64,000 bases of DNA from Cercis canadensis (lineage: Eukaryota; Streptophyta; Magnoliopsida; Fabales; Fabaceae), in contig QAOA01002887.1 of the NCBI GenBank assembly GCA_003255065.1, positions 264,501 through 328,500 of the forward strand, in the 5' to 3' direction. The notes below the pieces were generated by a model. The model was not told the origin of the DNA. It did no database searches and saw nothing but the letters and a program-made list of their open reading frames with translations. Position numbers and translations under genes: made by a program. Shown piece by piece: positions 10,901 through 25,283 of this stretch. The stretch's first letter is position 1; each line of letters begins with the position of its first letter.

Positions 10901-13900
10901 CCGACTCAGATATACGGATAAACCGAAATAGCGTCCCAGGGTAGATTTAGTGACTCACAAGGAAACAGTCCCGTCCCAGATATAGTGAACCATAAGAAAA
11001 ATATCTGACTCATATATAGGGATGAACCGAAAAAGGGTCTCGGGGCAGATTTAGTGACTTACAAGGAAACAGTCTGGTCCCAGATACAGTGAACCATAAG
11101 AAAAATATCCGACTCAGATACAAGGATGAACCGAAACAGGGTCCTGGGGTAAAGATAGTGACTCACCAGGAAACAATCTCATCCCAGATACAGTGAACCA
11201 TAAGAAAAATATCTGACTCAGATACAAGGATGAATCGAAACAGGGTCCCGGGGCAGATATAGTGACTCACCATGAAACATTCCCGTCGCAGATAAAGTGA
11301 ACCATAAGAAAAATATCTGACTCAGATATAGGGATGAACAGAAACAGGGTCTCGGGGCAGATTTAGTGACTCACAAGGAAACAGTTCCGTCCCAGATACA
11401 GTGAACCATAAGAAAAATATCTGTGTCAAAAACAGGGTCCCGGGGTAGATATAGTGACTTACCAAGAAACAGTCCCGTCCCAGATATAGTGAACCATAAG
11501 AAAAATATCCGACTCAGATACAAGGAGGAACCGAAATAGGGTCCCAGGGCATATTTAGTGACTCACAAGGAAACAGTCCCGTCCCAGATATAGTGAACCA
11601 TAAGAAAAATATCTGACTCATATATAGGGATGAACCGAAAAAGGGTCTCGGGGCAGATTTAGTGACTTACAAGGAAACAGTCTGGTCCCAGATACAGTGA
11701 ACCATAAGAAAAATATCCGACTCAGATACAAGGAGGAACCGAAATAGGGTCCCAGGGCATATTTAGTGACTCACAAGGAAACAGTCCCGTCCAAGAAACA
11801 ATGAACCGGAAGAAAAATATCCGAGTTAGAAACAGGGATGAACCGAAATAGGGTCCCGAGGCAAATATAGTGACTCCCAAGGAAAAAGTCCCGTCCTATA
11901 TACATTGAACCAATATAAAAATATCCGAGTCAGAAACATGGATGATCTGAAACAGGGTCCCGGGGCAGATATAGTGACTAATCAGGAAACATTCCCGTCC
12001 GAGATAGAGTGATCCATAAGAAAAATGTCTGACTCAGATATACGGATAAACCAAAAAAGGGTCCCGGGGCAAATTTAGTGACTCAACAGGAAGCAGTCCC
12101 GTCATAGATACAGTGAACCATAAGAAAAATATCTGAATTAGATAGAAGGATGAACCGAAACATGTTCCTATGGCAGATATAGTGACTCACCAGTAAACAG
12201 TCCCGTCCAAGATACAGTAAACAGAAAGAAAAATATCTGAGTCAGAAACAGGGCGGAACCGAAATAGGGTCCCGAGGCAGATATAGTGACTCAATAGGAT
12301 ACAGTTTGTCCCAGATATAGTGAATCATAAGAAAAATATATGACTGAGATATAGGGATGAATAGAAACAGGGTCTCAGGGCAGATTTAGTGACTCACAAC
12401 GAAACAGTTCCGTCCCAGATACAGTAAACCATTAGAAAAATATCCGACTCAGATATAAGGATTAACCGAAACAGGGTCCTGGGGGCAGATATAATGACTC
12501 ACCAGGAAACAGTCTCGTCCCAGATACAGTGAACCATAACAAAAATATTTGAGTCAGAAACAGGGTTGAACTGAAACAGGGTCCCGGGGTAGATATAGTG
12601 ACTCACCAGGAAACAATCTCGTCCCAAATACAGTGAACCATAAGAAAAATATCCGGCTTAGATATACGAATAAACCGAAACAGGGTGTCAGGGCAGATTT
12701 AGTGACTCACAAGGAAACAGTTCCATCCCAGATACAGTTAACCATAAGAAAAATATCTTAGTCAGAAACAGGGATGATCCGAAACAAGGTCCTGGGGTAG
12801 ATATAGTGACTCACAAGGAAACGGTGTTGTCCCAGATACAGTGAACCATATGATAAATATCTGACTCAGATATCGAGATGAACCGAAACAGGATGTCGTT
12901 GAAGAATGAGTGACTTACACGGAAACAGTCCCGTCCCAGATACAAAGAACCATAAGAAAAATATCCGACTCAGATACAAGAATGTACCATAATAGGGTCC
13001 CGGTGCAGATATAGTGACTCACCAGGAAACATTCGCTCCCCAGATACAGTGAACCATTAGAAAAATATATGACTTACGTATAGGAATGAACCGAAACAGG
13101 GTCTCAAGGCAGATTTAGTGACTCAAAAGGAAACAGTCCCGTCCCAGATACAGTGAACCATAAGAAAGATATCCGACTCATATACAAGGACGAACCGAAG
13201 CAGGGTCCCGGGGCAGATATAGTGACTCACCAGGAAATAGTTCTGTCCCAGATACAATGAACCATAAGAAAAATATCCGTGTTAGAAACAGGGAGGAATT
13301 GAAATAGGGTCCCGAGGCAGATATAGTGACTCACTAGGAAACAGTCCGTCCCAGACACAGCGAACGATAAGAAAAATATCCGTGTCAAAAACAGGGAGGA
13401 ACCGAAATAGGGTCCCGAGGCAGATATAGTAAGGAAACATTCCCATCCCAGATATAGTGAACAATAAGAAAAATATGTGGCTTATATATAAGGATGAACC
13501 AAAACAGGGTGCTGGGGCAGATATAGTGACTCAGCAGGAAACAATCCCGTCCCAAATACAGTGAACCATAAGAAAAATATCCGATTCAGATGTACGGATA
13601 AACCGAAACAGGGTCCCAGGGCAGATTTAGTGACTCACAAGGAAACAGTCCCGTCCCAGATACAGTGAACCATAACAAAAATATCCGAGTCAGAAATAGG
13701 GATGAACCGAATTAAGGTCCCAGGGCAGATATAGTGAATCCCAAGGAAACAACCTGTCCTAGATACTGTGAACCATAAGCAAAATATCTTAGTCAGAAAC
13801 AGGGATGAATCGAAACAGGGTCTCGGGGCAGATATAGTGACTCAACAAGAAACAGTCCCGTCCGAAATACCGTGAACCGTAAGAAAAATATCCGAATAAA

Positions 13901-16711
13901 AAATACGGATAAACCGAAACATGGTCCCGGGGCAGATTTAGTGACTGAAAATGAAACAGTCCCCTACTAGATACAGTTAACCATAAGAAAGATATCCGAA
14001 TTAGATACAAGGATGATCCGAAACAGGGTCCCGGGGGAGATATAGTGACTCACCAGGAAATAGTCCCGTTCCAGATAAAATGAACCATAAGAAAAATATC
14101 CGTGTCAGAAACACGGAGGAACCGAAATAGGGTGCCGAGGCAGATATAGCGACTCACTAAGAAACAGTCCGTCCCAAATATAGTGAACCATAAGAAAAAT
14201 ATCCAACTCATATACAAGGATGAACCGAAACAGGGTCCCGGGGCAGATTTAGTGACTTCCAAGGAAACAGATCGGTCCCAGATACAGTGAACCATAAGAA
14301 AAATATCCAAGTCAGAAACAGGGAGGAACCGAAATAGGGTCCCGAGGCAGATATAGTGACCCCCAGGAAATAGTCTTGTCCCAGATACAGTAAACCATAA
14401 GCAAAATATCTGAGTCTGAAATAGGGGTAAGCCGAAACAGGGTCCGGGGGCAGATATAGTGACTTACCATGAAACATTCCCGTCCCAAATACAGTGAACC
14501 ATAAGAAAAATATCTGACTCAGATATCGGGATGAACAGAAACAGTGTCTCGGGGCAGATTTAGTGACTGACAAGGAAATAGTTCCGTCCCTGATACACTA
14601 AACCATAAAAAAAATATCCGACTCAGATACAAGTATTAACCGAAACTGGGTACCGGGGTTAGGTATCGTGACTCACCAGGAAAAAGTTTCGTCCTAGATA
14701 CAGTTAACCATAAGAAAAATATCTGAGTCAGAAACAGGGTTGAACTGAAACAGGGTCCCGGGGTAGCTATAGTGACTCACCAAGAAACAGACCCGTCCCA
14801 AATACAGTGAACCATAAGAAAAATATCCGACTCAAATACAAGAAGTAACCGAAACAGGGGGCCAGGGCATATATAATGACTCACCAGGAAACAGACCTGT
14901 CCCAGATACAGTGATCCATATGAAAAATGTCTGACTCAAATATACAGATAAACCGAAACAAGGTCCCGAGGTAGATTTAGTAACTCAAAAGGAAACAGTC
15001 CCGTCCTAGATACAGTGAACCATAAGAAAAATATCCGAATTAGATAAGAGGTTGAACCGAAACAGGATCCCAGGGCAGATATAGTGACTCATCAGGAAAC
15101 AGTCCTGTCCCAGATACAGTGAACCATCTGAAAAATATTTGAGTTAGAAACAGGGTCCTGGGGTAGATATAGTGACTCACCAGGAAACAGTCTCGTCCAA
15201 GACATAGTGTACCATAAGAAAAATATTCGAGTCAGAAACAGGGATGAACCGAAATAGGGTCCCGGGCAAATATAGTGACTCCCCAGGAAACAGTCCTGTC
15301 CTAGATACAGCGAACCATAAGAAAAATATCCGAGTCAGAAGCATGGATGATCCGAAACAGGGTCTCAGGGCAGATATAGCGACTAACCAGGAAACATTCT
15401 CGTCCCAGTTACAGTGAACCATTAGAAAAATATCTGAGTCAGAAACAGGGTTGAACCGAAACAGGGTCCCGGGGTAGATATAATGACTCACTAGGAAACA
15501 GTCCCGTCCCAAATACAGTGAACCATAAGAAAAATATCCGACTGAGATATAAGGATGAACCGAAATAGGGTCCTGGGGCATATATAGTGACTCACCAGGA
15601 AACAAACCTGTCCCACATACAGTGATACATATGAAAAATGTCTGACTCAGATATACAGATAAACCGAAACAAGGTCCCGAGGCAGATTTAGTGACTCAAA
15701 AGGAAACAGTCCCGTCCTAGATACAGTGAACCATAAGAAAGATATCCGAATTAGATAGAAGGTTGAACCGAAACAGGATCCCGGGGCAGATATAGTGACG
15801 CATCAGGAAACAGTCCCGTCCCAGATACAGTGAACCATCTGAAAAATATCTGAGTTAGAAACAGGGTCCCGGGGTAGATATAGTGACTCACCAGGAAACA
15901 GTCCCGTCCAAGATATAGTGTACCATAAGAAAAATATCCGAGTCAGAAACAGGGATGAACCGAAATAGCGTGCCGGGCAGATATAGTGACTCCCTAGGAA
16001 ACAGTCCTGTCCTAGATACAGTGGACCATAAGAAAAATATCCGAATTAGGTAGAAGGATGAATCGAAACAGGGTACCGGGGCAGATATAGTGACTCACCA
16101 GGAAACTGTCCCATCCCAGATACAGTCAACCACAAGAAAAATATCTGTGTCAGAAACAGGAAGGAACCGAAATAGGGTCCCAAGGCAGATATAGTGACTC
16201 ACCAGGAAACCGTCCGACCCAGATCCAGTGAACCATAAGAAAAATAACCGACTCAAATATTGGATGAATCGAAACAGGGTCTCGAGGCAGATTTAGTGAC
16301 TTACAAGGAAACAGACTGGTCCAAGATACAGTGAACCATAAGAAAAATATACGACACCGATACAAGGTTGAACCAAAACAAGATCCCGGGGCAAATATAG
16401 TGACTCACCAGGAAACAGTTTTTTCCCAGCTATAGTGAACCATTAGAAAAATATAAGACTTAGATATAGGGATGAACTGAAATAGGGTCCCGGGGCAGAT
16501 TTAGTGACTCAAAAGGAAACAGTCCCGTCCTAGATACAGTGAAACATAAGAAAAATATCCGAATTAGATAGTAGGATGAACCGAAACAGGGTTCCGGGGT
16601 AGATATAGTGACTCACCAGGAAACAGTCCCATTTCAAATACAGTGAACCGTAAGAAAATTATATGAGTCAGAAATAGGGTTGAACCGAAACAGTGTCCCG
16701 GGGTAGATATA
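4968..16711. repeat. ~104-bp satellite array, left block
   Basis: Head-to-tail monomers of about 104 bp; for example, GAAACAGTCC recurs at 4970 and 5074. The monomer opens with GAAACAGTCCCGTCCCAG, has a well-conserved AT-rich core CCATAAGAAAAATATC, and ends with GGTCCCGGGGCAGATATAGT then GACTCACCAG. A CCCGGG site is frequent. Two common variants differ after the core: GAGTCAGAAACAGGGATG versus GACTCAGATACAAGGATG. About 113 monomers fit here. Most of this block is less homogeneous than the arrays to the right. Short minus-strand ORFs throughout (up to 142 codons, SHYICPGTLF-type) are read-through of the monomer and not genes. Confidence 0.96.
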
Positions 16712-18138
16712 TGATGAGCTGCCGAGGCTCCTCAAATTACTTAAAGTTTAAGGTCGGTTCCTAAGCTATTTGCAGCAAAGGGCAGCCCTAAGTCGAACCT
16801 AAGGATTGTTCTATTTGGTGAATCATATTGAGAATCATACAAACAGGGGGGTTGTGTTTGTTTATGTGATTAACAAAAATTAATTGAAAGTGGTAAAGTT
16901 TGAGAGAAAGCAACCAATCCAAGTCTTAAGTAATTCTGATTTTGATTCATCCTTGATTTCCAAGGATCCATTTAATTATTAATCATGTTCTTGGCCTTTA
17001 AAACATATCAAGAGGCCTCTCAATGTTTTATGGATGTCTACTGGTTAAGCAACCAGAATTCGGTTCAACAAGGGACTAAATGAATTAAGCAAACATTCAA
17101 GTCCAGTTTAACCGAAGTCCTGAATCCAGCCAAGGTAATTAATCCGTCCAAGCTTAGAACCATTAATTAACCATACAATCCTCTTTTATCACATGCAAAC
17201 AGAATATGAACACATGAATAATCCAATCCGAATTAAGCAATTCAAACAGAATATTTCAGAGGATTGAAAGAACTTGATTAACAACTAAAATGAAGAACAA
17301 CAACACATAATCTCAAAATCAATAATCAGAATAGCAAAACCTGGATTGATATGATGATTTAGCCCTCCATGAACAAGAAGAGCTGAGTTCTTACAAAATA
17401 TCTAAGAGAAAACTTAGAGACTAAGGAAAGAGGAAAAGCTGTCTAAAAATATCTAATGACTTGATTCTGAATTTCGGCTGCCCCCTCTTGCTGATATAGA
17501 CCTCCAAATTTACATGCACACCCAAATTGCCCTTAGGGCACACTTGTTCCCATGGGCCTTAGCTTCAATTGGGCTTTGGTTTGGGCCCATTTGGACTTGT
17601 CATGAGGAAGTTAGGCCCATTTAAGTGGCAAAAGGTGTCTGGAACCGTCAGCTAACTTGCACAGCAAATAAGATCATTTTCAACATAAAATATGGTGAAC
17701 CGGTCTTCATATCAATTGAAGCTCTGTCTGTTAGCTTTCCAATGGTACCAGTTTCAGGTCCATATGACATTCAAAACTTAAGTTATGACCCAAATACTAC
17801 ATGTAGGTCAGGATCCTGCGACAGCATGTCTTCTCTGGCTTCCAGGCTGCATATGACCTTCTAAACGTCCGAATTAGCTTTGGAGCCCTGAAAGAAAGTT
17901 GTAGAAAATTCTCTCAGCTTTCCAACAAGGTATGACTCGGAATTTTTAGACATTCAGAACTCAAGATATGCATGAAACACAGAGACAGCATATAATGCCC
18001 AGTATTGCTGCAAATTGCAATTAAGCATAAATGGATCCAAAGTCATGAAATGAGGTCTAAGTCTATGCAATTCAGCCCAAAAGAGGTTTAAAAGACTAAG
18101 TATGAGGGATAACTATTATATAAAAAGTTTGTTCATCA
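16712..18138 (-). mobile_element. Solo LTR of the gag-protease retrotransposon family
   Basis: A single 1,427-bp LTR begins TGATGAGCTGCC and ends GTTCATCA. It is flanked by a perfect 5-bp target duplication ATATA (16707-16711 and 18139-18143). In coding sense it reads on the minus strand, like the complete element at 23856. It lies inside the satellite, and the monomer continues in register across it once one TSD copy is removed. Unequal recombination between the two LTRs of a full insertion is the usual origin. Short open frames inside (for example 17625-17864) recur in every LTR copy and are not supported as genes. Confidence 0.95.
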
Positions 18139-21100
18139 ATATAGTGACTCACCAGGAAACAGTCCCGTCCCAAATACAGTGAACCATAAGAAAACTATCC
18201 GACTCAGATACAAGGATGAACCAAAATAGGGTCTCGGGGCATATATAGTGACTCAACAGGAAACAGACCCGTCCCAGATACAGTGATCCATATGAAAAAT
18301 GTCTGACTCAAATATACAGATAAACCGAAACAGGGTCCTGGGGCAGATTTAGTGACTCAAAAGGAAACAGTCTCGTCCTAGATACAGTGAACCATAAGAA
18401 AAATATCTGACTTAGATACAAGGATGAACCGAAACAGGGTCCCAGGGCATATATAGTGACTCACCAGGAAACAGTCCCGTCCCAAATAAAGTGATCCATA
18501 AGAAAAATGTCTAACTCAGATATACAGATAAAACGAACAGGGTCCCGGGGAAGATTTAGTGACTCACCAGGAAACAGTACCGTCCCAGACACAGTGAACC
18601 ATAAGAAAAATATCCAAGTCAGAAATAGGGAGGAACCGAAATAGGGTCCCGAGGCTGATATAGTGACCCCCAGGAAACAGTCCTGTCCCAGATACAGTGA
18701 ACCATAAGCAAAATATCTGAGTCAGAAACAGCGATAAGCCGAAACAGGTTCCAGGGGAAGATATAGTGACTTTCCATGAAACATTCCCGTCCCAGATACA
18801 GTGTACCATCAGAAAAATATCTGACTCAGATATCGGGATGAACAGAAATAGGATCTCGGGGCAGATTTAGTGACTGACAAGGAAATAGTTCCGTCCCTAA
18901 TACACTAAACCATAAGAAAAATATCCAACTCAAATACAAGTATTAACCGAAACTGGGTACCGGGGTTAGGTATAGTGACTTACCAGGAAAAAGTCTCGTC
19001 CTAGATACAGTGAACCATAAGAAAAATATGAGTCAGAAAGAGGGTTGAACCGAAATAGGGTCCCGGGGCATATATAGTGACTCACCAGGAAACAGTCCCG
19101 TCCCAGATACAGTCAACCATAAGAAAAATATCCGACTCAGGTACAAGGATGAACCAAAACAGGGTCCCGGGGCATATATAGTGACTCACCAGGAAACAAT
19201 CCCTTCCCAGATAGAGTGATCCATAAGAAAAATGTCTGACTCAGATATACGGATAAATCGAAACAGGGTTTTGGGCCAGATTTAGTGACTCAAAAGGAAA
19301 CAGTCCCGTCCTAGACACAATGAAACATAAGAAAAATATCCGAATTAGATAGAAGGATGAAACGAAACAGGGTACCGGGGCAGATATAGTGACTCACCAG
19401 GAAACTGTCCCATCCCAGATACAGTCAACCACAAGAAAAATATCTGTGTCAGAAACAGGGACGAAACGAAATAGGGTCCCAAGGCAGATATAGTGACTCA
19501 CAAGGAAACCGTCCGTCCCAGATATAGTGAACCATAAGAAAAATAACCGACTCAAATATTGGATGAACCGAAACAGGGTCTCGAGGCAGATTTAGTGACT
19601 TACAAGGAAACAGACCGGTCCAAGATACAGTGAACCATAAGAAAAATATACGACACCGATATAAGGTTGAACGAAAACAAGATCCCGGGGCAAATATAGT
19701 GACTCACCAGGAAACAGTTTCGTCCCAGCTATAGTGAACCATTAGAAAAATATAAGACTTAGATATAGGGATGAACCGAAATAGGGTCACGGGGCAGATT
19801 TAGTGACTCAAAAGGAAACAGTCCCGTCCTAGATACAGTGAAACATAAGAAAAATATCCGAATTAGATAGTAGTATGAACCGAAACAAGGTTCCGGGGAA
19901 GATATAGTGACTCACCAGGAAACAGTCCCATCCCAGATACAGTGAACCATAAGAAAAATATATGAGTCAGAAAGAGGGTTGAACCGAAACAGTGTCCCGG
20001 GGTAGATATAGTGACTCACCAGGAAACAGTCCCGTCCCAAATACAGTGAACCATCAGAAAAATATCCGACTCAGATACAAGGATGAACCAAAATAGGGTC
20101 CCGGGGCATATATAGTGACTCACCAGGAAACAGACCCGTCCCAGATACAGTGATCCATATGAAAAATGTCTGACTCAAATATACAGATAAACAGAAACAG
20201 GGTCCCGGGGCAGATTTAGTGACTCAAAAGGAAACAGTCCCGTCCTAGATACAGTGAACCATAAGAAAAATATCTGACTTAGATACAAGGATGAACCGAA
20301 ACAGGGTCCCGGGGCATATATAGTGACTCACCAGGAAACAGTCCCGTCCCGAATAGAGTGATCCATAAGAAAAATGTCTGACTCAGATATACAGATAAAA
20401 CGAACAGGGTCCCGGGAAAGATTTAGTGACTCACCAGGAAACAGTACCGTCCCAGATACAGTGAACCATAAGAAAAATATCCAACTCAGAAATAGGGAGG
20501 AACCGAAATAGGGTCCCGAGGCAGATATAGTGACCCCCAGGAAACAGTCATGTCCTAGATACAGTGAACCATAAGCAAAATATCTGAGTCAGAAATAGGG
20601 ATAATCTGAAACAGGGTCCGGGGGAAGATATAGTGACTTTCCATGAAACATTCCCGTTCCAGATGCAGTGAACCATCAGAAAAATATCTGACTCAGATAT
20701 CGGGATGAGCAGAAACAGGGTCTCGGGGCAGATTTAATGACTGACAAAGAAACAGTTCCGTTCCTGATACACTAAACTATAAGAAAAATATCCAACTCAG
20801 ATACAAGTATTAACCGAAACTGGGTACCGGGGTTAGGTATAGTGACTCACCAGGAAAAAGTCTCGTCCTAGATACAGTGAACCATAAGAAAAATATATGA
20901 GTCAGAAAGAGGGTTGAACCGAAACAGTGTCCCGGGGTAGATATAGTGACTCCTCAGGAAACATCCCGTCCCAAATACAGTGAACCATAAGAAAAATATC
21001 CGACTCAGGTACAAGGATGAACCAAAACAGGGTCCCGGGGCATATATAGTGACTCACCAGGAAACAATCCCTTCCCAGATAGAGTGATCCGTAAGAAAAA

Positions 21101-23855
21101 TGTCTGACTCAGATATACGGATAAATCGAAACAGGGTCCTGGGCCAGATTAAGTGACTCAAAGGGAAACAGTCTCGTCCTAGATACAATGAAACATAAGA
21201 AAAGTATCCGAATTAGATGGAAGGATGAAACGAAACAGGGTACCGGGGCAGATATAGTGACTCACCAGGAAACTGTCCCATCCCAGATACAGTGAACCAT
21301 CTGAAAAATATCTGTGTCAGAAACAGGGTCCCGGGGTATATATAGTGACTCACCAGGAAACAGTCTCTTCCCAGATATAGTGAACCATAAGAAAAATATC
21401 CGAGTTAGAAACAGGGATGAACTGAAATAGGGTCCCACGCAGATATAGTGACTCTCTAGGAAACAGTCCTGTCCTAGATATAGTGAACCATAAGAAAAAT
21501 ATCCGAGTCAGAAGCATGGATGATCCGAAACAGGGTCTCGGGGCAGATATAGTGACTAACCAGGAAACATTCTCGTCCCAGTTATAGTGAACCATAAGAA
21601 AAATATCCGACCCAGATACAAGGATGAACCGAAACAGGGTCCTGGGGCAGATATAGTGAATCACCAGGAAACAGTCTCGTCCTAGATACAGTGAACCATA
21701 AGAAAAATAACCGATTCAGATACAAGGGTGAATCGAAACAGGGTCCTGGGGTAGATATAATGACTTACCATGAAACATTCCCGTTGCAGATACAGTGAAC
21801 CATAAGAAAAATATCAGACCCAGATATAGGGATGAACAGAAACAGGTTCTCAGGGCAGATTTAGTGACTGACAAGGAAACAGTTTCGTCCCAGATATAGT
21901 AAACCATAAGAAAAATATCCGACTCATATACAAGGATTAACCGAAACAAGATCCCGGGGGTAGATATAGTGACTCCCAGGAAACAGTCCCGTCTCAAATA
22001 GAGTAAACCATAAGAAAAATATCCAACTCAGATATAAGGATAACCGAAACAAGGTCCCAAGGAAGATTTAGTGACTCACAAGGAAACATTCCCGTCCCAG
22101 ATACAGTGAACGATAAGAAAAATATCCGAGTCCGAAACAGGGATGAACCGTAATAGGGTCCTGGGGCAAATATAATGACTCCCCAGGAAACAGTCATGTC
22201 CCAGATACAGTGAACCATAAGCAAAATATCAGAGTCAGAAATAGGGATGAAGCGAAACAGGGTCCCGGGGCAGATATAGTGACTCACCAGGAAACAGTCC
22301 CGTTCGAGATTTAGTGAACCATATGAAAAATATCTAACTTAGATATAGGGATGAACCGAAACAGGATGCCGGTGCAGAATTAGTGACTTACACGGAAACA
22401 GTCCCGTCCCAGATAAAGAGAACCATAAGAAGAATATCCGACTCAGATACAAGAATGTACCGAAACATGGTCCCGGTGTAGTTATAGTGACTCAGCAGGA
22501 AACATTCCCTTCCCAGATACAGTGAACCTTTAGAAAAATATATGACTTAAATATAGGGATAAACCGAAACAGGGTCCCGGGGCAGATTTAGTGACTCACA
22601 AGGAAACAGTCCCGTCCCAGATACAGTGAACCATAACAAAAATATCCGACTTAAATATTGGATGAACCGAAATAGGATCACGAGGCAGATTTACTGACTT
22701 ACAAGGAAACAGACCGGTCCAAGATACAGTGAACCATAAAAAAAATATACGACACCGATACAAGGTTGAACCAAAACAGGATCCTGGGGCAGATATAGTT
22801 TCTCACCAGGAAACAGTTTCGACCCAGATACAGTGAACCATAAGAAAAATATCCAAGTCAGAAGCAGGGAGGAACCGAAATAGGGTCCCGAGGCAGATAT
22901 AGTGACCCCCAGGAAACAGTCCTGTGCCAGATACAGTGAACCATAAGCAAACTATCTGAGTCAGAAACAGGGGTAAGCCGAAACAGGGTCCGGGGGCAGA
23001 CATTGTGATTTACCATGAAACATTCCCGTCCCTGATACAGTGAACCATCAGAAAAATATTTGACTCAGATATCAGGATGAACAAAAACAGGGACTCGGGG
23101 CAAATTTAGTGACTGACAAGGAAACAGTTCCGTCCCTGATACACTAAACCATAAGAAAAATATCCGACTCAGATACAAGTATTAACCGAAATTGGGTACC
23201 GGGGTTAGGTTAATGACTCACCAGGAAAAAGTCTCGTCCTAGATACAGTTAACCATAAGAAAAATGTCTGAGTCAGAAACAGGAATGAACCGAAACAGGA
23301 ACCCGGTGCAGAATTAGTGACTTACACGGAAACAGTCCCGTCCCAGATAAAGAGAACCATAAGAAGAATATCAGACTCAGATACAAGAATGTACCGAAAC
23401 AGGGTCCCGGTGCAGTTATAATGACTCAGCAGGAAACATTCCCTTCCCAGATACAGTGAACCATAAGAAAAATATCCGACTCTGATACAAGGATGAACCA
23501 AAACAGGGTCCCGGGGCAGATATAGTGACTCACCAGGAAACAGTCCCGTCCTAGATACAGTGAACCATAAGAAAAATATCCGTGTCAGGAATAGGGAGAA
23601 ACCGAAATAAGGTCCCGAGGCAGATATAGTGACTCACCAGGAAACAGATCGTCATAGATACAGTGAACCATAAGAAAAATATCCGACTTAGATATAAGGA
23701 TGAACAGAAACAGGGTCCCGGGCCATATATAGTGACTCACCAGGACACAATCCCGTCCCGAATAGAGTGATCCATAAGAAAAATGTCTGACTCAGATATA
23801 CAGATAAAACGAAACAGGGTCCCGGGGCAGATTTAGTGACTCACCAGGAAACAGT
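18139..23855. repeat. ~104-bp satellite array, middle block
   Basis: Same monomer as the left block, about 55 copies. A variant block with the GTACCGGGGTTAGGTA signature recurs at about 18958 and 20825, close to 1,870 bp apart. This matches the higher-order spacing seen further right. The monomer-type order around 19440 repeats that around 16140 once the solo LTR is removed. The block ends at the ACAGT target site of the complete retrotransposon. Confidence 0.95.
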
Positions 23856-25283
23856 TGATGAGCTGCCGAGGCTCCTCAAATTAATTAAGTTTTAAGTCGG
23901 TTACCTAGCTTTTTGCAGCATAGGACAGCCCTAAGTCGAACCTAAGGATTGTTCTATTTAGTGAATCATATTAAGAAGCATGTAAATAGGGGGGTTTTGG
24001 TGGTTTATGTGATTAACGAAAATTAATTATCAGTGGTGAAGTTTAAGAGAAAACAACCAATCCAAGTCTTTACTAATTCTGATTTTGATCCATCCTTGAT
24101 TTCCAAGGATCCATTTAAGTGTCAACCATGTTCTTGGCCTTTAAAACATATCAAGAAGCCTCTCAATGTTCTATGGATTCCACTGGTTAAGCAACCAGAA
24201 TTCGGATTCAACTAAGACTAAATGAATTAAGCAAACATTCAAGTCTAGTTTTACCTAAGTCCATGATCCAGCCAAGGTGATTAATCCATCCAAAAGCTCA
24301 GAAACATTAATCAACCATACAATCCTCTTTTATCACATGCAATTAAGCAATCACACATGAAGATCCAAATTCGAATTAAGCAATTCAAACAGAATATTTC
24401 AAAGGATTGAAAGAACTTTGATTAACAACTAAAATGAAGAACAACAACTCATAATCTCAAAACCAATAATCAGAATAGCAAAACCTGGATTGATATGTTG
24501 GATTAGCCCTCCATGAACAAGAGGAGCTGAAGTTCTTACAAAATATCTAAAAGAAAACTTAAGAACTAAGGAAAGCTCAAAAATCTGTCTAAAATATCTA
24601 ATGAGGTGGTTATGAATTTCGGCTGCCTCCTTCTTCTGATATAGACCTCCAATTTTACATGCACACCTAAATTGCCCTTAGGGCACACTTGTTCCCATGG
24701 GCCTTAGCTTCAATTGGGCTTTGGTTTGGGCCCATTTGGACTTGTCATGAGGAAGTTAGGCCCATTTAAGTGGCAGAAGGTGTCTGGAACCGTCAGCTAA
24801 CTTGCACAGCAAATAAGACCATCTTCCACATAAAATATGGTGAACCGGTCTTCATATCAATTGAAGCTCTGTCTGTTAGCTTTCCAATGGTACCAGTTTC
24901 AGGTCAATATGACATCTACAACTCAAGTTATGACCCAAATACTGCATGTAGGTCAGGATCCTGCGACAGCATGTCTTCTCTGGCTTCCAGGCTGCATATG
25001 ACCTTCTGAACGTCCGAATTAGCTTTGGAGCCCTGAAAGAAAGTTGTAGACAATTCTCTCAGCTTTCCAACAAGGTATGACTCGGAATTTTTGGACATCC
25101 AGAACTCAAGATATGCCTGAAACACAGAGACAGCATATAATGCCCAGTATTGCTGGAAATTGCAATTAAGCATAAATGGATCCTAAGTCATGAAATGAGG
25201 TCTAAGTCTATGCAATTCAGCCCAAAAGAGGTTTAAAAGACTAAGTATGAGGAATAACTATTGTATAAAAAGTGTGTTCATCA
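23856..25283 (-). repeat. 3' LTR of the complete element
   Basis: This LTR is 1,428 bp with TGATGA...TCATCA ends. It borders the PPT on its internal side. From about 24190 to 24700 it is identical, or nearly so, to the 5' LTR. Its first 270 bp on the plus strand (the U5 side in element sense) are clearly different from the partner. Confidence 0.94.

Noticed and set aside
15177-15605. 142-codon minus-strand frame in the satellite as a gene
   Set aside because: The peptide is a concatenation of the monomer read in successive frames; similar peptides recur at dozens of sites with no codon-level conservation. Treated as satellite.
4968-16711. CENP-B-box-like motif in the monomer
   Set aside because: I looked for the TTCG...CGGG pattern and found no convincing match in the common monomer variants.
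17625-17864. 79-codon LTR frames (starting MAKGVWNRQLTC or MAEGVWNRQ) as a gene
   Set aside because: They occur in every LTR copy, are open on both strands and lie across the U3/R region. No known domain. Copy-number identity explains the conservation.
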